28,748 nt of DNA from Chara braunii (GCA_003427395.1 BFEA01000034.1:3019127-3047874), one strand, 5' to 3'; shown: positions 1-10,016, numbered from the stretch's first letter. Notes: generated by a model not told the origin, from the sequence alone. Made by a program: numbers and translations.

Positions 1-66
1 CACACACGCGCACACACGCACACACGCACACACACACACTCACACACATACACACACACACACACT
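1..66. repeat. (CA)n microsatellite
   Basis: An almost pure CA dinucleotide tract interrupted by a few CG and CT steps. It reaches the window edge, so the full length is unknown. Confidence 0.95.
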
Positions 67-420
67 CATATGGAAATAAAGACAAAACACACCCCATACT
101 CCTGTGTGCGCACATGGGGGATACAAAGCGTATCCCAACTCACCTCCTATGCGCGTGCAGTACGCGAGGTGTGCACATGCACGCGCGTCACCCATCTACG
201 CACGGCGCACCGTGCACCGCAAGTACAAACTGAAAGCAGATTGTACCACAAGATACAACAAATAAGCAAGAGCAAAGTATTGAAGTCAATTGATAATGAA
301 CACCCTCTCCTCGACTCCAACACCAATGTCCAGAACATCGCTCTCCTATACGGCGCTCGGCGCCCAGACTACAATCATACAACACCTATCAACCTAGACT
401 TCCTACAACTACAATAGGCC
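67..420. other. Unassigned, with G/C-rich alternating purine-pyrimidine stretch
   Basis: No gene is recognised. The part around 150-225 is rich in alternating GC, CA and TG steps. A similar composition recurs near 6225-6275 and 10480-10545. Short open frames exist on both strands but have low-complexity, shadow-like composition. Confidence 0.4.
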
Positions 421-1104
421 TTCATGAAGTACAGCAGCCCGAAGACGATTGAAGACTCGGACTGATGCAGCCTGCTTATCACCAGCAGGTAAGCACTCTC
501 ACACCGCCTATACCTCATCCTTCCCACAATCAGTCTCTCGCCCAAGGAGGACCTCCGCCCGACCTCCTTGGCTTGGCGCCAGTAGCCCAGCTATGGCTGT
601 CGCGCTCTGGTTGCGCTCTGGCAGTCTTCCTCCATGCGCCCTGCCAGCGCCCTTCCTCTCCTGGCTCGACGCTTGTCAGAACAAGCAAGCGCTCCAGCAG
701 CGCTTCTACCGGCCAACCAGCCAGAAATAAATGAAGTGAGTGAGCCTCACTTCCTTTTGAGCTGGCTGGCTGGGTGAGGTAGGCTCTAGATGTGCGGCCT
801 GTCCCAGTAGTTGCGCCCAGGGCCCTTCCATAATGCGCCTTGGGTTCAACTGCAAGTGCCCTAGGACTTAGCATCTTTGTTGGGCCCAACGTCTTCAATT
901 GATCGGGCTTGCCGGTTGGTTGAAGATGCTGTGTGCAACAACCAACCCATGAGGCCCTGCTCAAATCGACCTCAGAAAAAGGCCTCGTCGAATTTCCAGA
1001 GGGCCCGCCTTTACTTAGGATGGGCGCTAGCAATCTCCAGCGGGTGCAAGCCCTTTCCAACCTAGGCCTAGCGGCTCATGCTTCCCACTTGTTCCCCCTT
1101 CAAG
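421..1104 (-). repeat. Possible 3' LTR and polypurine tract of the adjacent gypsy relic
   Basis: On the minus strand this follows directly after the stop of the integrase-tail frame at 1127. A purine run (CTTGAAGGGGGAAC, 1091-1104) is where a polypurine tract would sit. The rest is GC-rich with a 176-codon minus-strand frame (530-1060) that resembles no family I know and is probably fortuitous. The other LTR is not visible, so the boundaries are guesses. Confidence 0.3.
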
Positions 1105-1126
1105 TCGAAATTCGTTTGAGAATTCC

Positions 1127-1573
1127 TTAGCCCTTCACTTGTTGTTTCCTCTTCAGCAATTTCTCGTAAGAAGATACAACTTGAGGAGATGTCTTCATAA
1201 GCTCCTCTTTAGTAAACCATCGGTCTTTTTTTGGATCCGTATGATGCTTGAAGGCGACCCAAAATTGCATCCGCATTTTCAGTGGTCTTCCTTTGTCTGA
1301 AGGGTTAGGAATAGGTATGAGTTTGTGCTCCATGATCTGATCGATGTTCACATCCATGGATCTCATTGAAGGAAACCTATTACTTTTTGCAAAAGGAAGC
1401 AGTTTGGAGGCATTAAATACTGGGTAGGCACAAAGGTGAGGTGGTACGCGGATGACGTATGACGGGCCTTGATAAACCTCCAATAGTATGAAACCAGTCA
1501 AAAGAACGTGCGCACTTGTGTCACCGATGGCGCATCTCGAACTGATTCCAACTTTTTGCAGGTCAAGTTTCAA
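1127..1573 (-). pseudogene. Ty3/gypsy integrase C-terminal tail with chromodomain-like end
   Basis: This 148-codon frame carries the characteristic end of a Ty3/gypsy integrase: Y-V-I-R-V-P-P-H followed by YPVFNASKLLPF, the family's HPVFHVSxLKPY-type signature. Downstream, from about residue 95, the segment FWVAFKHHTDPKKDRWFTKEEL resembles a chromodomain, the module that directs chromovirus integrases to modified histones. The frame ends in a Lys/Arg-rich tail. Immediately upstream on the same strand lies the end of the reverse transcriptase (RFIK, about 1475), so the whole RNase H and the catalytic integrase core are missing and the tail is fused to RT remains. The frame start is therefore arbitrary. 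The integrase-tail identity is fairly secure; the chromodomain call is weaker. Confidence 0.7.
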
Positions 1574-2258
1574 CTTTCAACTTTCAACCCACCGATCGTG
1601 ATGATGTAACTGAGGAAGGAGGTCTCCGTCGGAAAGAACTCAAATTTCTCAATTGCCACCATGGAGCCAACATTTCTCAAGGCATGTGTTGCACATGACC
1701 CTCGTAGGAATTGTAATATACCAAGATATCAATCATATACACAATCACACAATAGTTCATGATGCGCCAACCACATTTTTCGCACGAAGTTTTGAAATGT
1801 CATCACGTGCTGAAATGTAGCTGGGGCATTGCAGATACCCGTTGGATCCAATCCCCTTCAAATAGCACGAAAGTAGTCTTGGGGCGCTCTCACCGGGATA
1901 TGATGAAATCCATGATAAATATCAAACTTGGTGAAAAGAGTATCACACCCAGTGCATCAAGCAACTCATTAGTATAAGGGAGGGGATAGACATCCTTAAC
2001 TGTGATATCATTTAAGTTCCGATAATTGAAACATATTCAAATTCTACTGCTTCTCTTCGGAACAATCACAATGGGGAATGGCCAAGGTCCAGTTGCAGGT
2101 TCGATCCATCCATTCGCTTCAAACTCTTTAATATGTTGGTACGCGGCTTGAAGCTGCGCTAAGTAGCGTTGACAAGGTTTGCAACTAATGGCCAAATGAT
2201 CCCCCATATAGATTGTGTGCTCAATGATCATGGTAACTCCAATATTAGTATCCGTCAA
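1474..2258 (-). pseudogene. Ty3/gypsy reverse transcriptase, decayed
   Basis: Successive RT blocks can be read on the minus strand. GWIEPATGPWPFPIVIVPK (about 2060-2120) is the entry segment. It is followed, after an in-frame TGA near 2035, by NYRNLNDITVKDVYPLP, block 1-2 of gypsy RTs. A shifted frame gives LFTKFDIYHGFHHIPVR near 1900-1950. The catalytic box reads YMIDILVYY near 1710-1740, where the family has YxDD, so one catalytic aspartate is lost. FFPTETSFLSYIITIGGL (about 1590-1645) is the palm end, and a second TGA lies next to VSYYWRFIK. The order and spacing match a gypsy pol read from high to low coordinates. Frameshifts, stops and the lost aspartate make it non-functional. Confidence 0.85.
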
Positions 2259-3012
2259 ACTCGGTGCATCCGAATAAGCATAAATTAATCTTTATTCAGG
2301 TCACTGGATTTCTATCGGCACATGAGATGGCAAATGTACGGGGAACTCAAAGCCATTTGCAGCAACTTCAGCCGATGGAACACGGTTGCAAAAGATCACT
2401 TCGAAGGAGCGGTTGAAAAGAACAAACTGTCGTTTCAAGTGGAAAAGACAGTGGCGAGTAATTGAGACTCAGTCGAGCTGGCAATTTCGGTCAAGTTTTC
2501 ATCACAATCAATTGAACTATCAGTAACCCTTACTCCATCCAATCAATTCAGTCAGAGAAGCTGTCAGATTTGGAACCTCTTTCATAGGTGTTTTTGCTCC
2601 TCCCTTGGTCATTCCAATCATCTTAGTTTTTGTTAGAAGAGGTCGAGGGTGGGGTGACACCAAATCGCAGAAACTAGTTAGTTGTTAATATCATTTACGA
2701 AAGCATAGTGTGGCCTCATACAACGTATGAGGGGAATTCCAAAACATCAACGGTTGCTGACATATGCAACAAAGGTTCTCCCATGAACTAGACAGAAGGG
2801 ATGGTCGCAAGCTTACCTTCGATTGTGGGATTCTTCCTCTCGCTACTCAATAGGAGGGTCTTGGTGGGTCGCGAGGTGATTAGGTAGGAACACGCATGTT
2901 CCTTCGCAAATTACCGCATTAGTTCTGACCATAAGGACTCAATAGGGAGATCACCATCAAATTGACCCTATTCATTTACCCTTTCTTCGTGAATAATCAT
3001 TCGTACGTGTAA
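2259..3012 (-). other. Degenerate pol linker between protease and reverse transcriptase
   Basis: The stretch lies between recognisable protease and RT remains of the same minus-strand element, so it presumably is eroded pol linker. I see no long open frame and no recognisable motif. Confidence 0.4.
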
Positions 3013-3400
3013 TCACCCCTCAACCCTCTTCTTGACTTCTGGCGATCGTCGTACAGTAAGACGGAGGGGGAGCATCTGAGGCCTCCCTCCTGTGTTTGTA
3101 ACAACGAATTGTCTTATTTCAAAATGCAATCGCACCTTGAGGGCACGAATCCAAGGCAGTCCCAAAAGCACATTAGACGTTAGGACATCCAAAACAAATA
3201 CATCGCAGAGTAGCACTCGTCCTATCCGGACAACTGCATTTCATACAAACCCAATCACATTGATTTGTCCTTTGTCGGCTGTAACATAGTTTTTGGTTTT
3301 AGGGATGCGCAAGATGGCAAGTGCCCGCCCCAGCTTCATAACCAATCTCATAGACAAAGAAATTATAGTGAAACCAATATCCATTATACCTTGCAATCAC
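3013..3400 (-). pseudogene. Ty3/gypsy aspartic protease, decayed
   Basis: The 67-codon frame at 3013-3216 contains DVFVLDVLTSNVLLGLPWIR, the C-terminal half of a retropepsin-like domain (the family's D-V-I-L-G-M-x-W-L motif). Upstream on the minus strand, around 3350-3400, the active-site region reads MDIGFTIISLSM where a DTG or DSG triad is expected, so the catalytic motif is altered. An in-frame stop separates the halves. Position between the Gag zinc knuckle and RT is as expected for a gypsy element. The peptidase is inactive as it stands. Confidence 0.75.
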
Positions 3401-3673
3401 ACGCTGCACACGTCCACGCAACGAGACCAACTTTAACAAAGTGATCTCTTTCACCATGGGAGATAGTAGTGAGTCGTCCTACCTCTGGTTTGGATACGTT
3501 CTTGGGAGCTTATGAAGTCGATGTTGTGAGACGAATTAGACAATCGGGTCGTTTGACAGTTTCGTTAATATTTGTTTCCTTCCTAAATGTTCTCTGTAAA
3601 CATTGATAAGTAAATCACTTTTGATATTGCAGGCGGTGCTGAAGCATTTTTTCGCTAGCCACCTGTGATATGG

Positions 3674-4230
3674 TCAAAAGATGTTGTACCGGGATAGGTA
3701 CTTGTTAATTGAGTTTACGAAGCACAAATATAACATTACTCTCACCAGCCTTGAAACGAAATTTAGGCTCACAATCGATTGGGATCCAATGCAGCTCCTT
3801 TTTGTCATAGAGTGGTCGTATAGCTTCAATGAATCAGTTAGACTAAGGAAGTTTTCTTGTTTCAAAGTGATATCCGCCATATCTCCGACTTTGAAGGACG
3901 TCACTACTGAGGTCATAGAGGCGCCACTTTGCTTGCCATCTAATAAAGCTCCTACTCTACCTTGATGTGCAGTTATAGGGGCAGCAGCAGGGAAACTTGA
4001 CCAGAACGCATGGGTTGAGGGTAATCTCACACCAAGTGTCCGGGCTGACCACAATTGAAGCATGTGTGTAGATCAAGGATGGGAGGAACAGCGGCGATAA
4101 CAATCACAGCAAGAGGTGTGGGAGGAGGAGGAGGGGTGACTAGCACAATAACAACATGTAAGGTAGCAGGCTGTGGTCGAGGGGTCGGCGGTCCCACAAG
4201 ATTGCCTTTAAACGATTCATAAGATCATTT
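3674..4230 (-). pseudogene. Ty3/gypsy Gag C-terminus with broken CCHC zinc knuckle
   Basis: At 4062-4021 on the minus strand the frame reads CFNCGQPGHLV, a retroviral-type CCHC knuckle that binds RNA. It is interrupted by TGA right after HLV, and the expected final cysteine codon is TAC (Tyr). Upstream, around 4090-4220, the same frame is proline-rich (PPTPRPQPATLH, then VTPPPPPTPLAV), as is common in front of plant Gag knuckles. A shifted frame at 3674-4063 runs on for 129 codons without recognisable domains. Start and N-terminus are not resolved. Confidence 0.75.
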
Positions 4231-5080
4231 TGTGCTTGCAAAAAAACATAATGTTGTTTCACAGATTATGTCACTATACAACACATCATACTTGCCATAT
4301 CGAAATTGGTGTTCACGCCCACTGCGGATTGAGTGGTGGTCAGTCAAGCAACGATCCAAACTGGCATTGGACCAACTACATATTGGTCCCCGTCGATCCT
4401 ATTGATCGCTTCTCTCAGGGTCCGTTTGCCATGCGAGGCTTCATTAGTTCCTTCAATCGACTGATCTTCATAATTTAAGTGTTTTGAGTCGTTCTTCCAA
4501 TCGATCGAAATAACTTCCTTCATGATCCGATCTAATGTATGACTTATTGGAGGGGTTCTTTTTCGAAATTTTGCATTAAATCACTAGTACGGTAGTACCT
4601 TTGCCGCTTCATAAATGAAGGAAAACGCCCGTTCCCGAAGAATTTGGAAGTCGGGCCCGAAGACGGCTGCCATTGATAAATCTAATTGACGACCATCATT
4701 TCGTTTTGGCCTCTTCAAAGGTCCGAGGCCCACTATTTTCCGAAACGGCAAAGGTACTAGTGGTTTAAGCGATCGGTTTCTCGATCCGTCAATAAAAAGA
4801 TCCCGACCATTGATCTCAATCCTCCCTAATCTTGTTATAACATCTGCGGAAAACGATCAAAGCCTTTCTAACTTTTCGTTTGCTTTTGGTTCCCATCAAA
4901 TAAGTTATATAAGGATCAACATGATCGAATCTTTCAAGAAAAATCGCGAACAAACATTGGCCAATCAACATAGTTGTATTGCAAGAACTATCAGTGAGCA
5001 GTTCCTCCTAACAAGGCTAACGACACCTGTCAATGTTTTGTGGGTAGGTAGCCTCGAGTAGCAAAGTTACAAAACCAGGC
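4231..5080. other. Probable eroded Gag region; nothing else recognised
   Basis: Minus-strand fragments such as LREAINRIDGDQ around 4400 read like Gag coiled segments, but stops are frequent. A 16-bp motif GTACTAGTGGTTTAAG lies at 4754-4769. It is one mismatch away from a motif found three more times in this window. Confidence 0.35.
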
Positions 5081-5440
5081 TTGTGGCAGATGGATTCCAG
5101 GTATGAATGTATACTATGTAGGAGTCATATAGTGGGTGACCGAAGCACGACGAGGAGCGCCCATGTCGATGACAAGATCGCCTCGTCCTCCAGCTCCTTG
5201 AGCAATTTCAGCAGCACCGTCTCCTCCTCCAGCAGCAGGAGGCAATTTAGCGTTGCCGCCTCTGGTCGAGGGTTGAATGGCTACATTCTGCAAAACTACA
5301 GGGGACGAGTCGATCGATTGCGTGTAAAAAGTTGGGTACGACGGAGACAACGGGGAAGAGACGAGGACCTTCCTGATCGCTATCCCACCCCCCTTGCCTG
5401 CTTGACAACTCTTGCACATACCAACATGTGTCAGCTCTGA
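5081..5440. other. Ambiguous open stretch, both strands open
   Basis: About 300 bp are open on both strands. The minus frame (5114-5419, 101 codons) is rich in Gly, Ala and Pro with a GGGDGAAEIAQGAGGRGD segment. The plus frame is Ser/Arg-rich. The minus reading could be the N-terminal part of the adjacent gypsy Gag, because it lies upstream on the same strand. I recognise no domain and give no function. Confidence 0.3.
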
Positions 5441-5779
5441 CTGACATCATGCCTGATGCTGCTTTCCTTTCGAAGTGGGTAGAGGGCCAAGGAAAGTGCA
5501 AAATGGGGATGTGCCAAGGATTTAGGAAAAGAAGGGGGGTGGAGTTCCAGGTCGGAACTGGAATCTCCTGCGTGAGATCTGCAAGTGTCGAGCTATGGTG
5601 GGAAGAAAAGAAAATAGACTATTGTCGCGAGACTTTAACTAATCAGAATGCAAACAGATTTTTCCAAAGCCAAGTGATCATATTTGCGGTGCATATGTGC
5701 AGTGAGTGCGGCGCGATGCGCTCATCGCTCATGTGCAACCAAAAAAAAAAGAAAAAAAAAACGGTCGTGATGTGTGTAT

Positions 5780-5782
<3 letters not shown>
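5441..5782. other. Unassigned sequence with A-rich run
   Basis: No gene is seen. It contains an A-rich run at 5741-5760 just before the (GA)n tract, which could be an old retroposon tail. Confidence 0.4.

Positions 5783-5860
<78 letters not shown>
5783..5860. repeat. (AG)39 microsatellite
   Basis: A perfect AG dinucleotide tract of 78 bp. The open frames through it (Arg-Glu or Leu-Ser repeats) are artefacts of the repeat. Confidence 0.97.
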
Positions 5861-5863
<3 letters not shown>

Positions 5864-5892
5864 CATGCCAAGAAAGAGGTAGTCGTTGGACT

Positions 5893-6092
5893 TATGGCAG
5901 GGAAGTAGCAGGCCAACTATATATAATGTAGATTCGAATTCAGGTCCATGTTTCAACAGTTATGGATTACTAACTTACTAATTCAGCACGTGATTTTCAG
6001 AGCTTCCCTCCAGGGCCTCCACTACTCACCAAATGTGCAAAACTAGAATCAATCTTCTGCTAGAACATGGAACCATACGCCACCTTGTGTTT
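5893..6092 (-). repeat. Dispersed repeat, minus copy, tRNA-like end
   Basis: Read on the minus strand this matches 7117-7290 on the plus strand over nearly its whole length. Landmarks are TTCCATGTTCTAGCAGAAGA, then ACATTTGGTGAGTAGTG, then CCATAACTGTTGAAACA, then a box-B-like GAATTCGAATCT. The last part resembles the anticodon and T-arm of a tRNA (CAT in the loop), so this may be a SINE-type or tRNA-captured element. The two copies form an inverted pair about 1 kb apart. Confidence 0.7.
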
Positions 6093-6106
6093 TGTGCAAC
6101 TGGTGA

Positions 6107-6410
6107 CTAGTGGAGCGGGCCCTTAGGGCCACTGCACGTAAGAAAAGGAAAACAAAAGGAAGTAGCAGTAACCATACTTGCGGCGTATCTCGTGCGCAAC
6201 TTACGCATCTGGTGCGAACAAGTTGCGTACGCGCGGCGCATAGCGCATAGCGCACGTGCACGTGCACGCATGCGCTCACAAGTGATGTTGTGCTGGCTTT
6301 GAATACGGTTCAGCAATAAATATAAAAAAGGGCAGGGCGTGGTGGCCAAACGTACCCCTCCCTTTAAAAATTCAAACTGCAAAAAAAAAAAAAAATTGGG
6401 GCTGCTTCAC
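6107..6410 (-). repeat. Dispersed repeat related to 10365-10560
   Basis: Read on the minus strand it aligns with 10365-10560 on the plus strand. Shared landmarks are GCCCCAATT plus a T-run, GGAGGGG-ACGT-TGGC-ACCAC, CCTGCC and a GC-rich alternating purine-pyrimidine block (about 6225-6275 here). The family is unknown to me. The GC-rich block is locally self-complementary. Confidence 0.6.
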
Positions 6411-6634
6411 ATCCCAAAGTTGTGTGTGCATGTGTGTACGTGTGAGTGCACATCCTCGTACGATTAATTCTCTTTTTCAAAGTCCTCTGCAGCAAAACTG
6501 CAAGAACCCATTTCCAAGTAGAGAAATAAATTGAATCTAAAACAATCCTCGAATGGGCCAACAATGTATGTTGTGGATTCGATAGCTGCCCAGAGACCGC
6601 TTGTATTAGGGTCTCTCTAGACACCTCCCTCACA

Positions 6635-6843
6635 GGCGTAGCCGAAGAGTTGAAGGAGAGGAGGCCCGCTTGGGCCAAGATGAAGAAGGAGAATAAAGGG
6701 CAGCTGATCTTACTAGATACAAAGATTTTTAGAGTGAAAGGACCTCTCCACAGGATGATGGTTGTGCCCTCCCGTTGTGTCGTCGCACAGGTACAGTTCG
6801 GTTGGTATGTACATGACATAGCCTCTGCTCCGAACACTATGAA
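6635..6843 (+). other. Coding-like fragment, possibly LINE ORF1-like
   Basis: The plus frame reads GVAEELKERRPAWAKM, then KKENKGQLILLDTKIFRVKG. A basic helix followed by a short strand-like segment recalls the end of the nucleic-acid-binding domain of some LINE ORF1 proteins. The resemblance is by eye and weak. A minus frame is open across the same stretch, so the coding strand is not certain. It ends close to the start of the cysteine-rich ORF, in a different frame. Confidence 0.25.
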
Positions 6844-6846
6844 GGG

Positions 6847-7155
6847 ATGGTCGCTGCTAGCCTCTCACACGAAAATTGTGATCCCCTGTCCTGTGCTCAT
6901 CCCCCCCACCCCCTGATTACTTGCCCAGCATGCCGTTGTGGCCTTGATCTGCCATGCTTAAATAACTGTGCGCGTAAGCCTTCCATACTAATGACATGTC
7001 AGCAACATGCCATGTGTCGTCAATGCTTCCCGGAAGCTGTCATAGAAAGTATGTGTCTTTATTGCGTGGACTATCCCCGGTGCCATCACCCTCCACGTCC
7101 TCTCGCTGCATGTCCCACATGCGGGTTCCATGTTCTAGCAGAAGATTCATTCTAA
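6847..7155 (+). CDS. Cysteine-rich protein fragment with C3HC4 RING-type spacing
   Basis: The 102-residue frame has thirteen or more cysteines. Residues 26-73 fit the RING-HC pattern: C26-x2-C29-x21-C51-x2-H54-x2-C57-x2-C60-x9-C70-x2-C73. RING domains of this type usually recruit E2 enzymes for ubiquitin transfer. A second CxxC (C89, C92) follows. The segment HPPHPLITCPAC before the first pair is echoed by HPPRPLAACPTC at the end, suggesting tandem zinc-binding units. The frame is probably only part of a protein: the chosen Met is simply the first in frame, and an upstream exon or element ORF is likely. Its last seven codons (FHVLAED) lie inside a dispersed repeat also found at 5893-6092, so it may belong to a mobile element. 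The zinc-finger character is seen; ligase function is inferred only. Confidence 0.5.
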   Translation: MVAASLSHENCDPLSCAHPPHPLITCPACRCGLDLPCLNNCARKPSILMTCQQHAMCRQCFPEAVIESMCLYCVDYPRCHHPPRPLAACPTCGFHVLAEDSF

Positions 7156-7290
7156 TTTGCCACATTTGGTGAGTAGTGCAGCGAAACCCTGATAATCACG
7201 TAGAGCATGGCCTAGCTAAGTTATTAACCCATAACTGTTGAAACAGAGACTTGAATTAGAATCTAGACCATATAATGTTAGCCCTCTTTC
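7117..7290 (+). repeat. Dispersed repeat, plus copy, tRNA-like end
   Basis: Inverted partner of 5893-6092. It begins inside the end of the cysteine-rich ORF and ends with a tRNA-like segment: a box-A-like TGGCCTAGCTAAG near 7209, CCATAACTGTTG near 7229, and a decayed box B (TTGAATTAGAATCT) near 7251. A third related tRNA-like segment lies at 10195-10268. Confidence 0.65.
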
Positions 7291-7344
7291 GTTTCAGGCT
7301 CAGCCCCGTTTTCTTGGTTGAGCCTCAAGTGACTGCCTACTACT

Positions 7345-7424
7345 CCAGCCCAGCTATAAAAGCAGGGCTGGCCAGCAGGATCCTCACTCAGTTGAGGTGT
7401 TGCCCACATTCTGACTGAATGTGG
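7345..7424 (+). promoter_or_regulatory. TATA-box core promoter candidate with three consecutive inverted repeats
   Basis: TATAAA at 7355-7360 lies in the loop of a 7-bp inverted repeat (CCAGCCC 7345-7351, GGGCTGG 7365-7371). It is followed by CCTCA/TGAGG (about 7382-7397) and by a perfect 8-bp stem CCACATTC/GAATGTGG (7404-7424, 5-nt loop). Position and GC-rich surroundings suit a TATA promoter, possibly inside an LTR. No transcription start can be fixed. Confidence 0.45.
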
Positions 7425-7541
7425 AGTAGAGAGCAACATTAGGCTGTTGGAGTGTTGAGGGGCAGTAAGTGAGAGGTAGAGTAGAGTGGAGGTCTGCAGT
7501 GAGAGGGGAAGGAAGAGGCTGCCATAGCCGTCGGGGGGCAT

Positions 7542-7697
7542 GGTGCAGGGGAAACTCTACCTGTTTTGCATGGCGGCAACAGTTTTGGCAGGCGGTGCAG
7601 GGGAAACTCCGCCTGTTTTGCACGGTGGCAGCAATTTAGGCAGGTGGTACACAGGAGATTTTGCCCTTGGCGCGACATTGACGACGGGGAGGTGCTG
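7542..7697 (+). repeat. 52-bp minisatellite, three units
   Basis: Units begin at 7542, 7594 and 7646. The first two share GGTGCAGGGGAAACTC, CCTGTTTTGCA and TTTGGCAGG-type landmarks. The third is more diverged. The period of 52 is not a multiple of three, which argues against a protein repeat. Confidence 0.8.
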
Positions 7698-8110
7698 TCG
7701 GTTTTGCTGCACAGTGCCACTGTTCTTTTTAATGTGAGTGTGGGAAGGTGCTGCTCGATCAGCGGCGCAGCACGACAGTGTATCCGGTGAGGTCATGCTG
7801 CCGAAATTCGCGGTAGCATCGACTTTTGGGGTTATGCTGTCGGGTTGACGGCACGTCGGCGGCACTATTATGAGGGAAAATGCTGCGGGTCTTTTTCGTC
7901 GCAATAGAGGCGGTTTTCTTGTGTGTGATCTCGCGGTGGTACTGCGGGGCAGCCATGGTACCGGTTGATGGGGTGACATGTGGTGGTCCGCCGTTATGTG
8001 TTTTGGGGCACCGGTGCATATTTGGGACTGCGCAGTGGTACGTGGGCCGGCGGCATGAAGAGATCGCGGAGTGAATGCACGTAGCACTGGCTATTGGAGT
8101 TGCAGCGCTT
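7698..8110 (+). other. GC-rich, degenerate continuation of the minisatellite region
   Basis: No gene is recognised. Recurrent phrases such as GGTGCTG, ATGCTG and TGGTACTG spaced about 40-60 bp apart suggest strongly diverged tandem units. Open frames on both strands have repeat-like composition. Confidence 0.4.
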
Positions 8111-8220
8111 GCGGTTTGCGCCGGAAGGACATCCTTATTTTTTTTTGGCTCGCGAGACATGCGGTTTGGACCAGGGCCACCTTTATTTTTTTTTGCGGCG
8201 CACAGTGCAAGCGGTTTGGA
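8111..8220 (+). repeat. 50-bp minisatellite, two units plus partial
   Basis: GCGGTTTG begins units at 8111, 8161 and 8211. Each full unit holds a TTATTTTTTTTT run in the same place. Confidence 0.75.
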
Positions 8221-9940
8221 GTTTTGAACCACCCAGTATTGTGGCGTTGGTGTGGGACTGCCTTGGGACCATCTGGGACCGTTTTGGGACTAGGTAGGAT
8301 TAGTTGTTGTGATCGGGACCGGCATGTTGGTGTGGCTATTGTGAGCGGACATGGTGATTGGAGGTGGTGTGGACTTGCGGTTGGTTGGGTAATAAATTTG
8401 GAGGTTATGGTGAAGTTGGGACATTAGCACCATGTGAAAACTCATTTGTGGGAATACCCTCCTGGAGGGTTATCTCGCGTGAGTATTTTGTGTGGTCAGC
8501 CTTTTGCTTAAAAGAGCATTTGGAGGAGAGATGGACCATCGTTCAGTAGAACAACTACGAGTTGTGGAGTTGTGAGTCGCACATTCTACGACGACTATTT
8601 TCTTTTGATTGGAATATTACTCAGACTTTCTTGGGTGGGCCGGATCAAACTTCACTCAAGGTTAGTTGAATGACTCTGATTTCTCTTCACACTTGTGTTC
8701 ACACTTGTGTGAACCCACACTTTGCTTGACCCTGTTCAATTGAATGTTCATTGAAAAGGCCGAGGAAATGTGTGTTTGCATGTGAATTGTGAAGTCTGAC
8801 TTGAGTATAGGATTGTATTGGTTTTCTCTTGAACTTGTTGTCTTTGCATGTTGCGCAGGTAGGTAGAAGGATGCTTGCAAAAAAGATTGATTATGTCTAT
8901 TTGAGATAAAGAAAAGGATTATGCCTGCTTCTACCTTCCACCTGCCTGCTCGTCAAAATAACTTGTTGTTTTGAAAAATGTTATTTAGTTTGTGTCGTAG
9001 AATGAATTCGATTGAAATAAAGCAGAATAAGGTCAGACGGACTTAGTCGTCTCCAAAGGAAAGACCGCTTCTATCCCGAACGACTTTATTTACCCATACC
9101 TGTCCAAATGATTCTCGTTTTTTACCTTTCCTGAATTCTTTTCGTCTAAGTTACCTTGGACTCAGAAGAAATGCAAAATATATGAAAGCTACTCGCAGTG
9201 GACACATCCTTTATCTCTAGGAAGCATCTGGGGCGGGGGTTCGTTGCTTCAGGAGCCGACCCTGTTATCGACCCAGAGTGAACCGTTCTACGGGGGGGTA
9301 CTTTGCCGATTCGGTGAAGACGGCCCGACTTCTGAGATTCGAGTCTTGTGCTCGGGTGAGGCCAAGAAGATTGAGAAAGTATGAAGACAGTTGTGGGCGT
9401 GCGAATCTTAGGTCGGCGGTAGGCTGAAATGAATGACTTTGGCAGCGCGTCTCATCAGGTCAAAACTAAGGCAGACAGACTACCTTGTCGATTGCATCAA
9501 TGTATTATCGGAAGCCAACTCGTTGTTGGCGGTTATATGGTTGTTTTGTGGGGTTCGACCCGGGGAGGTCGTACTTTATTTCGATCTTGGTTTATTGAAT
9601 GTATCTAATGATGATTTGGATTTCTTCAGTTATTTTTCTGAACTGAATGTACATTCTTATCGACTACGGTTGATGTAATTATATATGGATGTTTTAATGT
9701 TCTTTTGACAGTGTGTCTGAGGGACTAGGAAGATTGAGTTTCACGCTTGGTTGAGACCGTCCTAGTCGACCGGCGTCCGCTTCGTACCCAGGAGATCAAC
9801 GCCCTAGGAACGAATGACATTCGGATTCGCTTGGCGTTAACCAAGCGTATCTATACTACAACGATCGAGCAAACGCCCTCGGCTGACCTACCTCTGCAAT
9901 TGCATCTAAAAGCTTTCGCACGTGGGTCAGTAGCTTGGTA
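8221..9940. other. Unassigned region; possible leader of an LTR element in its first part
   Basis: I see no convincing gene. The plus-strand frame at 9433-9678 (81 codons) and the one at 9747-9941 have no recognisable motif. 8221-8690 continues the GT-rich composition of the promoter-minisatellite segment and could be LTR or untranslated leader, but no second LTR is present. Confidence 0.4.
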
Positions 9941-9950
9941 GGGATACGCC

Positions 9951-10016
9951 CCTAAGGGTGGTGACAACCCCTTAGGTAAGGAAAGCTTATGCCCCGCGGG
10001 AACCTAGGACCGCGGG
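9951..10016. other. Two adjacent perfect inverted repeats
   Basis: CCTAAGGG (9951-9958) pairs with CCCTTAGG (9969-9976) across a 10-nt loop. CCCGCGG (9993-9999) pairs with CCGCGGG (10010-10016), also across a 10-nt loop. The function is unknown. Confidence 0.7.

Noticed and set aside
530-1060. 176-codon minus-strand frame
   Set aside because: GC-rich, no recognisable motif, lies where an LTR is expected, and an alternative frame is open on the other strand.
5722-5956. Open frames of Leu-Ser or Arg-Glu repeats
   Set aside because: These are produced by the (AG)39 tract.
7542-8220. CRISPR-like array
   Set aside because: Units are directly adjacent with no unique spacers of constant size, in a eukaryotic context.
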